The position numbers and the translations under genes were made by a program. DNA of 64,000 nt, from assembly GCF_000382365.1 (NCBI RefSeq), contig NZ_KB908234.1, positions 1 to 64,000 on the forward strand, in the 5' to 3' direction. Of the stretch, positions 17,816 through 27,174 are shown in pieces. Below the pieces are notes generated by a model. That model was not told where the DNA came from. It ran no database searches and worked only from the letters and a program-made list of their open reading frames with translations. This stretch comes from Pannonibacter phragmitetus DSM 14782. Lineage in GTDB: Bacteria > Pseudomonadota > Alphaproteobacteria > Rhizobiales > Stappiaceae. The stretch's first letter is position 1. The number at the start of each line of letters is the position of its first letter.

Positions 17816-18188
17816 GTCATCCCCACGCAGGCGGGGATCCAGTACGCCCGGTGTTTGGGCAATGTCTGCACCGGACGCAAGGAGAGAGGAAGGACTATCG
17901 CTTCACCGCAGCACCCCTCTCCCCCCCTTGAGGGGGAGATGTCTGCGCAGCAGACAGAGGGGGGTAGCAGCGCTCCGGCAGAGCACCATCTCTCTCACAA
18001 GCGGACAGTCCGTTTCACCCCTCTGCCCCCTGGCGGGGACATCTCCCCCGCAAGGGGGGAGAGGAACGGGAGCCTGACTGACTGTCCGGCATAAACATCG
18101 TCCGGGGGACTGCGGCACTCTCCCCGGCACCGCAAGCACCCCGGATACTGGATCCCGGTCTTGCCGCCATGCGGCAAACCGGGATGAC
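17816..18188. repeat. REPIN-like inverted repeat split by a second repeat
   Basis: The left part, GTCATCCCC leading to GATCCAGTA (17816-17844), is mirrored by TACTGGATCCCGG leading to CCGGGATGAC (18146-18188). The same two ends enclose only about 30 bases in the copy at 22034-22124. Here the centre is about 300 bases and contains another inverted-repeat element (17916-18064), as if one element had inserted into the other. The whole lies between the TRAP binding-protein gene and the small permease gene. Confidence 0.65.
17916..18064. repeat. Nested palindromic element with about 27-bp inverted arms
   Basis: The left arm (17916-17943) starts CCTCTCCCCC and ends GGGGGAGATGTC. The right arm (18038-18064) starts GACATCTCCCCC and ends GGGGGGAGAGG, a near-perfect inverted copy. 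Each arm is itself partly palindromic. A half copy is found at 439-468. This looks like a second REP/MITE-type family of this genome. Confidence 0.65.
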
Positions 18189-18203
18189 ACCAGAGGCAAA
18201 CCC

Positions 18204-18227
18204 CGGCGCGGCTTTTACCCCGCGCCG
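18204..18227 (-). terminator. Hairpin downstream of the TRAP binding-protein gene
   Basis: CGGCGCGG pairs perfectly with CCGCGCCG around an 8-base loop, starting 12 bases past the binding-protein stop. A short T-rich loop but no long T-run follows on the minus strand. Partial termination or message protection, favouring the binding protein over the permeases, is likely. Confidence 0.5.
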
Positions 18228-18238
18228 GAGGGGATGGC

Positions 18239-19339
18239 TCAGCCGTAGTTGTAGTCGAGGCCGCGGGCGTTCATCTGGCCGGCGTCCGCATAGGGCATGT
18301 ATTCGACCATCAGCTTGCGGTACTCAAGGAAGCTCCCGGTGATCTTGCGCACCAGCTCGTCATCGCTGTCGCGCAGCTCCTTGACCACCTCGCCCATGGC
18401 ATTGCCCATGGCGATGACGATCTCGTCCGGCAGCTTGCGCACGGTGACGCCATGGTTGGCGGTCAGCTCGCGCAGGGCCATGGCGTGCTTGGTGTTGTAC
18501 TCGGTGAGTACCGGGTTGTAGAGGCTTTCGGCCGCATAGGCGACCGCCTGCTTCAGGTCATCCGGCAGAGCTTCCCAGGCCTTCATGTTGACCGCGCATT
18601 CTTCCGCCGAACCCGGCTCGCCAACGCCCGGCGCGTAGTAGTTCTTGGCCACCTGCTGCAGGCCGAGGGCACTGTCGGACCAGGGGCCGATGAACTCGCC
18701 CGCATCCAGCGCGCCGGACTGCAGCGCCTGGAACATGGCCGGGCCCGACATGGCTTCCACCGCCATGCCCAGCTTGGCGCAGACTTCCGAATTGAGGCCG
18801 GTGGTGCGGTACTTCAGGCCCTTGAGGTCATCAACGGAGCTGATCTCGTTGCGGAACCAGCCGAACCACTGCGGGCCGGAGTTGCCGCACAGGAACGGCT
18901 TCAGGCCGAAGCGGCCATACATTTCGTCATAGAGCGCCTGACCGCCGCCCTGCATCAGCCAGCCGATCTGCTCGATGGCGGTGAGGCCCAGCGGCTGGGA
19001 ACCGAACAACAGGATGCCCTTGGACTTGGAGCCCCAATAGGCCGGAACGGCGTGATAGATCTCCGCCGTGCCTTCGGCCACGGCATCGAACACGCCGGGA
19101 CCGGGGACGATTTCACCGGCGGCGAAAAGCTCCACTTCCAGACGCCCGCCCGACAGGGCGGTGATGCGGTCTGCCAGCATCTGGGCGGCAACGCCCGGGC
19201 CCGGCAGGTTCTTCGGCCATGCGGTGACCATGCGCCACTTGGTGATGCCCTGGGCTATGGCCGGGGTGGCAAGGGCTGCACCCGTTGCCGTTGCCGCCGC
19301 ACCGATGCCCGCTGCCTTGAGGAAATCTCGTCTTTGCAT
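18239..19339 (-). CDS. TRAP transporter substrate-binding protein (DctP/TakP-like)
   Basis: This 366-aa periplasmic binding protein begins with a twin-arginine signal (MQRRDFLKAAGIGAAATATG, then ALATPAIAQ; cleavage near residue 30). The mature start WRMVTAWPKNLPGPG, the segments ELFAAGEIVPGPGVFDAV and YHAVPAYWGSKS, and the Arg of LKGLKYRTTGL resemble 2-oxo-acid-binding TakP-type proteins. The conserved Arg is expected to bind a carboxylate. The start at 19339 has GGAGA about 7 bases upstream. It lies 54 bases after hutU and about 490 bases ahead of the permease genes. Confidence 0.9.
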   Translation of the reverse strand: MQRRDFLKAAGIGAAATATGAALATPAIAQGITKWRMVTAWPKNLPGPGVAAQMLADRITALSGGRLEVELFAAGEIVPGPGVFDAVAEGTAEIYHAVPAYWGSKSKGILLFGSQPLGLTAIEQIGWLMQGGGQALYDEMYGRFGLKPFLCGNSGPQWFGWFRNEISSVDDLKGLKYRTTGLNSEVCAKLGMAVEAMSGPAMFQALQSGALDAGEFIGPWSDSALGLQQVAKNYYAPGVGEPGSAEECAVNMKAWEALPDDLKQAVAYAAESLYNPVLTEYNTKHAMALRELTANHGVTVRKLPDEIVIAMGNAMGEVVKELRDSDDELVRKITGSFLEYRKLMVEYMPYADAGQMNARGLDYNYG

Positions 19340-19393
19340 ATCAGTTCTCCATCCTGCTGGTTCCACTCAAGAAATGCCTGCTTCTGATTTTTC

Positions 19394-21079
19394 TCAGTCC
19401 TTCAGGATTGCAGGCAGGTTAAGTCCGTTTTCGCGGGCGCAATCAAGGGCGATCTCATAGCCTGCGTCCGCGTGGCGCATCACGCCCGTGGCCGGGTCGT
19501 TCCACAGCACATTGGCAATGCGCCGGTCAGCAGCTTCCGTGCCGTCGCAGCAGATGACCATGCCCGAATGCTGCGAGAAACCCATGCCGACACCGCCGCC
19601 GTGGTGCAGCGACACCCAGGTGGCTCCGCTCGCGGTGTTGAGCAACGCGTTCAGAAGCGGCCAGTCGGACACGGCATCCGAGCCGTCCTTCATCGCTTCC
19701 GTCTCGCGGTTGGGCGAGGCAACGGAGCCTGAATCGAGGTGATCGCGCCCGATGACGATGGGCGCCTTCAGCTCGCCGTTGCGCACCATTTCGTTGAAGG
19801 CAAGGCCGAGCTTGTGGCGCAGGCCAAGCCCCACCCAGCAGATGCGCGCCGGCAGACCCTGGAAGGCAATGCGCTCGCGCGCCATGTCCAGCCAGTTGTG
19901 CAGGTGGGCATCATCCGGGATCAGCTCCTTCACCTTCTGGTCGGTCTTGTAGATGTCCTCCGGATCACCCGACAGCGCACACCAGCGGAACGGCCCGACG
20001 CCGCGGCAGAACAGCGGGCGGATATAGGCGGGCACGAAACCGGGGAAGGCAAAGGCATTCTCCAGCCCCTCGTCCTTCGCCACCTGACGGATGTTGTTGC
20101 CATAGTCGAGGGTCGGCACACCGGCGTTCCAGAAGTCGACCATCGCCTCCACATGCACCCGCATGGAGGCACGGGCAGCCTTCTCGACGGCCTTGGGATC
20201 GCTCTCCTGCTTCGCCCGCCATTCGGCAACGCTCCAGCCGGAGGGCAGATAGCCATGGACAGGATCATGCGCCGAGGTCTGGTCGGTGACGATATCCGGG
20301 CGCGGGCCGCCTGCCTTCATGCGCTTGACCAGTTCCGGGAACACATCCGCCGCATTGCCGATCAGCGCCACGGACTTGGCCTCGCCTGCCTTGGTCCAGC
20401 GGCCGATCATCGCCAGCGCCTCGTCCAGCGAATGGGTCTTTTCGTCCACGTAACGGGTGCGGATGCGGAAGTCGGCGCGGGTCTCGTCGCATTCCACCGC
20501 AAGGCAGCAGGCGCCAGCCATGACAGCGGCCAGCGGCTGCGCGCCGCCCATGCCGCCGAGGCCGCCGGTCAGTATCCACTTGCCCTTGAGATTGCCGCCA
20601 TAGTGCTGGCGCCCGGCCTCCACGAAGGTTTCATAGGTGCCCTGCACGATGCCCTGCGTGCCGATGTAGATCCACGACCCGGCGGTCATCTGGCCGTACA
20701 TGGCCAGGCCCTTCTTGTCGAGTTCGTTGAAATGGTCCCAGGTGGCCCAGTGCGGCACGAGATTGGAATTGGCAATGAGGACACGCGGCGCATCCGCATG
20801 GGTGCGGAACACCCCCACCGGCTTGCCGGACTGCACCAGCAGCGTCTCGTTGTCTTCCAGCGCCTTCAGCGCCGCGACGATGCGGTCAAAATCATCCCAG
20901 GTGCGCGCCGCCCGGCCAATGCCGCCATAGACCACCAGCGCATGCGGGTTTTCGGCAACATCCGGATGAAGGTTGTTCATCAGCATGCGCAAGGGCGCTT
21001 CGGTCAGCCAGCTTTTGGCATTGAGCGTGGTGCCGGTGGGCGGGAAAATATCACGCTGGTTATGGCGGGGATTGGTCAT
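19394..21079 (-). CDS. hutU: Urocanate hydratase (urocanase)
   Basis: This enzyme catalyses step two of histidine breakdown, converting urocanate to imidazolonepropionate with tightly bound NAD. The 561-aa length is typical. Visible signatures include the glycine-rich [20 protein letters not shown] of the NAD domain, the active-site Cys region [40 protein letters not shown] and [22 protein letters not shown] at 21079 has GAGAGG 5 bases upstream. It follows hutG on the minus strand. Confidence 0.97.
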   Translation of the reverse strand: MTNPRHNQRDIFPPTGTTLNAKSWLTEAPLRMLMNNLHPDVAENPHALVVYGGIGRAARTWDDFDRIVAALKALEDNETLLVQSGKPVGVFRTHADAPRVLIANSNLVPHWATWDHFNELDKKGLAMYGQMTAGSWIYIGTQGIVQGTYETFVEAGRQHYGGNLKGKWILTGGLGGMGGAQPLAAVMAGACCLAVECDETRADFRIRTRYVDEKTHSLDEALAMIGRWTKAGEAKSVALIGNAADVFPELVKRMKAGGPRPDIVTDQTSAHDPVHGYLPSGWSVAEWRAKQESDPKAVEKAARASMRVHVEAMVDFWNAGVPTLDYGNNIRQVAKDEGLENAFAFPGFVPAYIRPLFCRGVGPFRWCALSGDPEDIYKTDQKVKELIPDDAHLHNWLDMARERIAFQGLPARICWVGLGLRHKLGLAFNEMVRNGELKAPIVIGRDHLDSGSVASPNRETEAMKDGSDAVSDWPLLNALLNTASGATWVSLHHGGGVGMGFSQHSGMVICCDGTEAADRRIANVLWNDPATGVMRHADAGYEIALDCARENGLNLPAILKD

Positions 21080-21139
21080 GTTTCCTCTCCGGATCATGTT
21101 ATTTCATTGGATTTGCAACAAAAAGGAAGATCTGCGGCT

Positions 21140-21955
21140 TCAGCCGCGCCAGCTGCCTGAAGCGATGGTTTCGAGAATGCTCTTCAAAATGGGCCGCAGC
21201 CGCCCTGCCCGCGCCTCGTCATAGGCGTAAGGCGGAAGCTCGGTGGTGAGATGCGTAGACTGCGCCAGTTCCATCTGGATGGCGTGGAAGCCTTCCTCCG
21301 GGCGGCCATAGTGGCGCGTGGTCCAGCCGCCCTTGAAGCGGCCATTGACCACGCTGCGGTAGCCTTCTGCTTCCCGGCAGATATTGGCGACAGCCTCTGC
21401 CATCGCAGGCGCGCAGGATGAGCCTTCCACCGTGCCGATGTTGAAGTCCGGCAACGTGCCTTCAAACAGGAACGGAATGTTGGAGCGGATCGAGTGGCAG
21501 TCATAGAGCACGGCAAAGCCATGAATGGCGTGAACGCGGCGCAACTCTGCCTCCAGCGCTGCATGATAGGGCGCGTGGAAGGCCAACCGCCGGCGCTCGA
21601 TCTCTGCCGCATCAGGTGCTTCCAGCCAGATGTTCCCGCCGTCAAAGTCCGTCAGCGGCACAAGACCGGTGGTGTTCTGCCCCGGATAGAGGCTTGCGCC
21701 ATCCGGCGGGCGGTTTGCGTCGATGACATAGCGGTGAAAGGTGGCGGCAACGGTGGTCGCACCGGGCAGCAGCCCGGCATACAGTGTATCAACGTGCCAG
21801 TCCGTATCGCTCAGCACCAGCCCGCGCGCATTCAGCTTCGCCCGGATCTCCGCCGGGACGAAAGTGCCCGAATGCGGCAGCCCCAGAACCACCGGACTGT
21901 CCCCGCGCTCCACCGTCACGGGCGATGCCGGAACGGCCTGATTATCCTGCGTCAT
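21140..21955 (-). CDS. hutG: N-formylglutamate deformylase
   Basis: This 271-aa zinc enzyme hydrolyses N-formyl-L-glutamate to glutamate and formate, the last step of the HutF-dependent route. PHSGTFVP near residue 27, DTDWHVDTLYAG, VIDANRPPDGASLYPGQNTT and LYDCHSIRSNIP are the family motifs and supply probable metal ligands. The start at 21955 has GAAGGG about 10 bases upstream. It lies between hutH and hutU, with a repeated palindromic element in the gap to hutH. Confidence 0.94.
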   Translation of the reverse strand: MTQDNQAVPASPVTVERGDSPVVLGLPHSGTFVPAEIRAKLNARGLVLSDTDWHVDTLYAGLLPGATTVAATFHRYVIDANRPPDGASLYPGQNTTGLVPLTDFDGGNIWLEAPDAAEIERRRLAFHAPYHAALEAELRRVHAIHGFAVLYDCHSIRSNIPFLFEGTLPDFNIGTVEGSSCAPAMAEAVANICREAEGYRSVVNGRFKGGWTTRHYGRPEEGFHAIQMELAQSTHLTTELPPYAYDEARAGRLRPILKSILETIASGSWRG

Positions 21956-22033
21956 CTGCGTTCAACCCTTCCCTGTGACCGCTTCGTTCCGTTCATCTGT
22001 TCTTGTCCGGGCGCGCTGGCGCCGCCCCCTGCT

Positions 22034-22124
22034 GTCATCCCCGCGAAGGCGGGGATCCAGTAACCCCTGTCTTCGCCATTTCTGGCGCCGGGGTTACTGG
22101 ATCCCGGCTCAAGACCGGGATGAC
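22034..22124. repeat. REPIN-like palindromic element between hutG and hutH
   Basis: GTCATCCCC leading to GATCCAGTAACCCC is mirrored by GGGGTTACTGGATCCC leading to CCGGGATGAC. The arms themselves contain short hairpins such as CCCCGC with GCGGGG. It is the compact form of the element seen split at 17816-18188. It sits in the 207-base gap between hutH and hutG and may act as a processing hairpin in the hut message. Confidence 0.7.
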
Positions 22125-22162
22125 ACCGGGAGTGAAGGCCCCACTTGGCAGCACATGCCCAC

Positions 22163-23689
22163 TTACGGCCGGAAATCCCCGATTTCCGCCGCAGCAACGA
22201 ATGCCCCTTGCCGCACCAGAGCCGCAGCCGCCTCAATATCAGGCGCGAGGTAGCGGTCTTCCGTCAGTGCAGGCGCATGGCCGCGCAGCATGGCGATGAC
22301 GGCCTGAAGCCGTGCCGAGGTCTTCAGCGGCGCGCGGAATTCGATGCCCTGTGCTGCACACAGCGCCTCGACGCCGAGGATGACCGACAGATTTTCGTTC
22401 ATCCGCAGCAGTCGCCTTGCGCCATGCGCGGCCATGGACACATGGTCTTCCTGATTGGCAGAGGTCGGCGTTGAATCCGTGGAGCACGGGGGCGCCAGAT
22501 GCTTGTTCTCGCTCATCAGTGCCGCCGTCGTCACTTCGGCGATCATGTAGCCCGAGTTGAGCCCCGGCTCCGGCGTCAGGAACGGCGGCAGGTCGTGGCT
22601 GAGCGTCGGGTCCACCATCAACGCCACGCGCCGCTGGGCAATCGCGCCAATCTCGGCCACCGCCAGCGCGATCTGGTCGGCCGCAAAGGCAACCGGCTCG
22701 GCATGGAAGTTACCGCCCGAAACAATGCGGCCCTCGCCCAGCACCAGCGGATTGTCGGTCACCGCATTGGCTTCGGTTTCCAGCGTCCCGGCGGCAAAGC
22801 GCAGGAGATCCACAGACGCGCCCAGAACCTGCGGCTGGCAGCGGATGCAGTACGGGTCCTGCACGCGCGTGTCGCCTTCCCGGTGGCTTTCGCGGATGGC
22901 AGAGCCTTCCATCAGCGCCCGCATGCGCCCGGCCACCTCGATCTGGCCGCGATGGCCGCGCAGGGTATGGATTTCCGGCTGCAGCGGCGCGGTGGAGCCC
23001 ATGATGGCGTCGGTGGACAGGGCCGAAATGACCAGGGACGAGGCCGCATTAGACCAGGCGCCGAACAGGCCGATGAGCGCCAGCGCGGTGGAGAACTGCG
23101 TGCCGTTGATCAGCGCCAGACCTTCCTTCGGCCCCAGAACCACCGGCGTCAGCCCTGCCCGCTTCAGCGCCTCGCCACCCGGCAGGCGTTCGCCTTCGTA
23201 AATGGCTTCCCCGGCGCCGATCATGGCCGCCGTCATGTGGGCGAGCGGAGCCAGGTCGCCCGAGGCGCCGACGGAGCCCTGCGAAGGCACGACAGGCGTC
23301 ACGCCCTTGTCGAGCATGTCCTCGATGAGGGCAATCACCTCCCAGCGCACGCCCGAAGCGCCGCGCCCGAGGCTGAGCAGCTTCAGCGCCATCATCAGCC
23401 GCGTCGCAGCCCGGTCCAGCGGCTCGCCGACGCCGCAGCAGTGGGAGAGGATGAGATTGCGCTGCAGCGTTGCCGTATCCTTGGCCGCGATCTTCACCGA
23501 GGCGAGCTTGCCGAAGCCGGTGTTGACGCCGTAGACACCGACGTCCCCGGCGGCGGCGGCGGCGATGACGGCGCTGGCCGCTTCCACGGCGGGACGGGCC
23601 GAGGGGGCGAGACGGGCGGGCAGTTCCTCCCGCCAGAGCTGTTCCAGCTGCTCCAGCGTAGTCTTGCCGGGCGTGAGCACGAGGGTCAT
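22163..23689 (-). CDS. hutH: Histidine ammonia-lyase
   Basis: This 508-aa enzyme catalyses the first step of histidine degradation, eliminating ammonia to give urocanate. The Ala-Ser-Gly that forms the MIO cofactor lies in [20 protein letters not shown] near residue 143. Other family segments are [31 protein letters not shown] and the C-terminal [18 protein letters not shown] stretch. Its ATG overlaps the hutI stop by four bases. Confidence 0.97.
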   Translation of the reverse strand: MTLVLTPGKTTLEQLEQLWREELPARLAPSARPAVEAASAVIAAAAAGDVGVYGVNTGFGKLASVKIAAKDTATLQRNLILSHCCGVGEPLDRAATRLMMALKLLSLGRGASGVRWEVIALIEDMLDKGVTPVVPSQGSVGASGDLAPLAHMTAAMIGAGEAIYEGERLPGGEALKRAGLTPVVLGPKEGLALINGTQFSTALALIGLFGAWSNAASSLVISALSTDAIMGSTAPLQPEIHTLRGHRGQIEVAGRMRALMEGSAIRESHREGDTRVQDPYCIRCQPQVLGASVDLLRFAAGTLETEANAVTDNPLVLGEGRIVSGGNFHAEPVAFAADQIALAVAEIGAIAQRRVALMVDPTLSHDLPPFLTPEPGLNSGYMIAEVTTAALMSENKHLAPPCSTDSTPTSANQEDHVSMAAHGARRLLRMNENLSVILGVEALCAAQGIEFRAPLKTSARLQAVIAMLRGHAPALTEDRYLAPDIEAAAALVRQGAFVAAAEIGDFRP

Positions 23690-24897
23690 TCCGAGCCTCC
23701 GAAGATACGGGCATGAAGGGGGTTGAAACCGAAGCGATAGGCGAGTTCCGCCGGGCTACCGGCATTCCAGACGGCAAGATCGGCGCGAAGACCGGGGGCA
23801 ATGCGCCCGCAGTCCGAAAGCCCCAGCGCCCGCGCCGCGTTGACCGTGACACCGCGCAGCGCTTCTTCCACCGTGAGGCGGAAGAAGGTGCAGCCCATGT
23901 TCATGGTCAGCAGCAGGGAGGTCAGCGGCGACGTGCCGGGATTGCAATCCGTCGCCAGCGCCATCGGCACCCCATGGGCGCGGAAGGCCGCAACAGGCGG
24001 CACCTGCGTTTCGCGGATGGCATAAAAGGCACCGGGCAGCAGCACTGCCACCGTGCCGGAACGGGCGAGCGCAGCCGCATCGGCTTCGGTTGCATATTCC
24101 ACGTGATCGGCAGAGAGCGCGCCATAGTCCGCCGCAAGTTTGGTGCCGCCGAGATGCGACAGCTGCTCTGCATGCAGCTTCACCGCCAGGCCAAGGCGGC
24201 GGGCCTCATCAAAGACCTTGCGCATGGAGCCAACAGAAAAGGCGATGCCTTCGCAGAAGCCATCCACCGCATCCACCAGCCCTTCCTCCGCTGCGCGGCG
24301 AAGGCCCGGAAGGCAGACCTCATCGAGATAGGCCTCCTCGCGGCCCTTATACTCGGGCGGCAAAGCATGGGCACCGAGATAGGTGGTGCGCACCCGGACC
24401 TTGCGCTCGCTCGCAAGGCTCCGCGCCGCGCGCAGCATCTTCAGCTCGGTTTCGATGTCGAGGCCATAGCCGGACTTGATCTCCACCACAGCCACGCCTT
24501 CGGCCAGCAGCGCATCAAGGCGCGGCAGCGCCGAGGCCACAAGCTCCGCCTCGCTGGCAGCGCGGGTGGCGGAGACGGACGAGACGATGCCGCCACCGGC
24601 GCGGGCGATGTCTTCATAGCTCGCCCCCTCCAGCCGCATCTCGAATTCCCGCGCCCGGTGGCCGCCGTGGACGAGATGAGTGTGGCAGTCGATGAAGGCC
24701 GGGGTAACCAGACGCCCCTCAAGATCACGGCGTTCATAGGCGGCAAAAACCGCCGGAAGATCCGCTTCCGGCCCCGCCCATTCGATACGGCCATCACGGA
24801 TCGCAACAGCGCCGTGCTCGACAAGGCCATAGCCGCCGGTCTCCGGCAGGGTGACAAGCCTTGCGTTGGAAAGAAGGGCCGGACCGTGAAGTTCCAT
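23686..24897 (-). CDS. hutI: Imidazolonepropionase
   Basis: This 403-aa amidohydrolase opens the imidazolone ring to give N-formimino-L-glutamate. Metal-binding signatures are [20 protein letters not shown] near the N-terminus, [37 protein letters not shown] and [19 protein letters not shown], which supplies the catalytic Asp. It is the first gene of the minus-strand hut operon (hutI, hutH, hutG, hutU) and is divergent from hutF over a 75-base gap with a candidate operator. Confidence 0.96.
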   Translation of the reverse strand: MELHGPALLSNARLVTLPETGGYGLVEHGAVAIRDGRIEWAGPEADLPAVFAAYERRDLEGRLVTPAFIDCHTHLVHGGHRAREFEMRLEGASYEDIARAGGGIVSSVSATRAASEAELVASALPRLDALLAEGVAVVEIKSGYGLDIETELKMLRAARSLASERKVRVRTTYLGAHALPPEYKGREEAYLDEVCLPGLRRAAEEGLVDAVDGFCEGIAFSVGSMRKVFDEARRLGLAVKLHAEQLSHLGGTKLAADYGALSADHVEYATEADAAALARSGTVAVLLPGAFYAIRETQVPPVAAFRAHGVPMALATDCNPGTSPLTSLLLTMNMGCTFFRLTVEEALRGVTVNAARALGLSDCGRIAPGLRADLAVWNAGSPAELAYRFGFNPLHARIFGGSE

Positions 24898-24924
24898 CTT
24901 GGTTTCCCCTGAAGTTCGGTTTAT

Positions 24925-24940
24925 TTATGTATGCACATAA
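24925..24940. promoter_or_regulatory. Candidate HutC operator
   Basis: TTATGTATGCACATAA has perfect 6-bp arms (TTATGT and ACATAA) with a 4-base spacer. It lies in the hutI-hutF divergent gap, 33 bases before the chosen hutF start. GntR/HutC-type repressors bind AT-flanked TGTA-like palindromes, and hutC is encoded just downstream of hutF, so urocanate-responsive control of both operons is likely. Confidence 0.65.
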
Positions 24941-24972
24941 TAGCCCTGTCAATCAGCAAAGGCGGCGAAAGA

Positions 24973-26397
24973 ATGAGCAGCGCAAAAAACGGAGAAACTC
25001 CGGCAAGTGGCGGAAACCCGTCTTTCGCGGCGCAGGTTCTGTGGGCAGAACAGGCACTTTTGCCCAATGGCTGGGCAGGCGGCGTGACTGTGCATATCGC
25101 AGCTGACGGCAAGGTGAGCCATGTGGCCGCCGGAACGCAGCCCGGGCAGAAGGCCATGCGCCTGGGCCTGCTGCTGCCAGCCCCCGCCAACCTGCATTCC
25201 CACGCCTTCCAGCGCGCAATGGCGGGCCTCACCGAACGGCGGGGACCTGATCCGCGGGACAGTTTCTGGACCTGGCGCCAGCTGATGTTCCGCTTTCTCG
25301 ACCAGCTGACGCCGGATGACGTGGAGGCGATTGCCGCCTTTGTGCAGATGGAGATGCTGGAGGCAGGCTATGCCACCAATGTGGAGTTCCACTATCTCCA
25401 TCACCAGCCGGGTGGTGAGCCCTATGCTGACCTTGCCGAAATGTCCGGCCGCATCGCGGCGGCGGCTGCCACATCCGGCATTGGCCTGACACTGCTGCCG
25501 GTGCTCTACCAGTATGGCGGCTGCGACAGGCGGGCGCTGGGGGCGGGACAGGTCCGTTTCGGCAATGACATGGACCGCTTCGCCAGGCTGGTGGACGGCG
25601 CGGAGACGGCCTTGCGGGCCCTGCCCGCCGATGCCCGCATCGGCGTTGCTCCGCACAGCCTGCGGGCGGTGTCTGCCGAAGACCTTTCCCGCGCCGCCGC
25701 CTTGCGCCCGCATGCGCCGCTGCACATGCATCTGGCCGAACAGGTGGCCGAGGTGGAAGAAGTAAAGGCCCATCGCGGCGCAAGGCCGGTGGAATGGCTT
25801 CTGGCCAGCCAGCCCGTCGATAGCCGCTGGTGCCTGATCCACTGCACCCAGATGGAAGAGGCCGAAACGCTGGGCCTTGCGGCCTCCGGAGCGGTTGCGG
25901 GCCTTTGCCCCATCACGGAATCGAGCCTTGGCGATGGCATCTTTGACGGCGTTCGCTTTGCCGCAGCGGGCGGGCGCTTCGGCATCGGCTCGGACAGCAA
26001 CATCCGCATTTCACTCACCGAAGAGCTGCGCACCCTCGACTATTCCCAGCGCCTGCGCGACCGCTCGCGTGCAGCCCTCGCCACAGCCGAACGCTCCACA
26101 GGCCGTGTGCTGATCGAGGAGACGGTCCGGGGCGGCGCTCAGGCGGCCGGACGCAAGACGGGGGAGATTTCCCAAGGCTTTCTTGCAGACCTGCTTGCGC
26201 TGGACACGGAAGATGCCAACATGCTGGGCCGCAGCGGCGACACCGCCTTGGACAGCTGGATCTTTGCCGGAGACGACAGGATCGTCAGCGACGTCTGGGC
26301 TGCAGGCCGGCATATGGTCAAGGGCGGACGTCACGTTGCGCGGGACAGTATAAGCCAAGCCTACATGCGGACCATCCGCAAGCTGAAAGACGCCTGA
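24973..26397 (+). CDS. hutF: Formimidoylglutamate deiminase
   Basis: This 474-aa amidohydrolase converts N-formimino-L-glutamate to N-formyl-L-glutamate and ammonia, feeding HutG. Metal motifs are NLHSHAFQRAMAGL, the HMHLAEQVAEVEE segment, HCTQMEEAE and GSDSNIRISLTEELRTLDYS; LCPITESSLGDGIFD is a strong HutF signature. An in-frame ATG lies at 24931 inside the palindrome, but ATG at 24973 (MSSAKNGETP) keeps the operator outside the gene and has a purine-rich GCGAAAG upstream. hutC follows after 36 bases. Confidence 0.94.
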   Translation: MSSAKNGETPASGGNPSFAAQVLWAEQALLPNGWAGGVTVHIAADGKVSHVAAGTQPGQKAMRLGLLLPAPANLHSHAFQRAMAGLTERRGPDPRDSFWTWRQLMFRFLDQLTPDDVEAIAAFVQMEMLEAGYATNVEFHYLHHQPGGEPYADLAEMSGRIAAAAATSGIGLTLLPVLYQYGGCDRRALGAGQVRFGNDMDRFARLVDGAETALRALPADARIGVAPHSLRAVSAEDLSRAAALRPHAPLHMHLAEQVAEVEEVKAHRGARPVEWLLASQPVDSRWCLIHCTQMEEAETLGLAASGAVAGLCPITESSLGDGIFDGVRFAAAGGRFGIGSDSNIRISLTEELRTLDYSQRLRDRSRAALATAERSTGRVLIEETVRGGAQAAGRKTGEISQGFLADLLALDTEDANMLGRSGDTALDSWIFAGDDRIVSDVWAAGRHMVKGGRHVARDSISQAYMRTIRKLKDA

Positions 26398-26433
26398 CCG
26401 GGAAACCGGACATGTGAAAACCGGATATGGGGA

Positions 26434-27159
26434 ATGACAAAGGCTGACGCAAACAGGCCGGGCGCAGGAACCGGACAGATCACCTGGCAGTCCATTCAGG
26501 CAGAGGCGCTGCGGCGCATTCATGACCGGGAATGGGCGCCGGGCAGTCTGATCCCGCATGAGGAGGAGCTTGCGGCGGAGTTCGGCTGCGCGCGCGCCAC
26601 CGTCAACCGGGCCCTGCGGGAACTGGCCATCCTTGGCATGCTGGAACGCCGCCGCAAGGCCGGAACGCGGGTGCCGCTCAATCCCGTGCGCCGCGCCACG
26701 TTCCAGATCCCCGTCATCCGGCAGGATGTGGAGGCCAAGGGCATGGATTATGCCTATCAGCGGCTGACCCTCGGCACAAAGCCTCTGCCCGCAGCCATCG
26801 CGGCAGCCCTGTCACTGGAGCCCGGCACGCCCTGCCTGCATGTCACATCCCTGCATATGGCGGACGGCAAGCCCTATTGCCAGGAAGACCGCTGGATCAA
26901 CCCGGCGGTCGAAGGCGCCGGGGCGCAGGATTTCGTGACCATCAGCCCCAACGAATGGCTGGTGCAGAACATTCCCTTCTCGCGCGGCGGCATCGATTTT
27001 TCCGCCACCAGCGCCAGTGCGATCCTCGCCGACATGCTTCAGTGCAAGCCGGGTGAGGCCCTCTTCGTCATGGAGCGCACCACCTTCTCCGGCGACATGC
27101 CCGTCACCGCCGTGCGGCTGACCTATGCGCCGGGGCACAAGGTCAGCACAGCGATCTGA
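26434..27159 (+). CDS. hutC: Histidine utilisation repressor, GntR/HutC family
   Basis: This 241-aa repressor has an N-terminal winged helix at roughly residues 17-82 (IQAEALRRIHDREWAPGSLI, then EEELAAEFGCARATVNRALR). A C-terminal UTRA ligand-binding domain (from about residue 95) contains CLHVTSLHMADGKPYCQEDR and INPAVEG. In well-studied systems urocanate releases HutC from DNA. The divergent hut gap with its palindrome is the obvious target. The gene is co-directional with hutF. Confidence 0.92.
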   Translation: MTKADANRPGAGTGQITWQSIQAEALRRIHDREWAPGSLIPHEEELAAEFGCARATVNRALRELAILGMLERRRKAGTRVPLNPVRRATFQIPVIRQDVEAKGMDYAYQRLTLGTKPLPAAIAAALSLEPGTPCLHVTSLHMADGKPYCQEDRWINPAVEGAGAQDFVTISPNEWLVQNIPFSRGGIDFSATSASAILADMLQCKPGEALFVMERTTFSGDMPVTAVRLTYAPGHKVSTAI

Positions 27160-27174
27160 CGGGACGCGCCAAGA

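Noticed and set aside
17816..18188. Regular palindromic repeats considered as a CRISPR array
   Set aside because: Only paired inverted arms, no evenly spaced direct repeats with unique spacers and no cas genes anywhere in the window.
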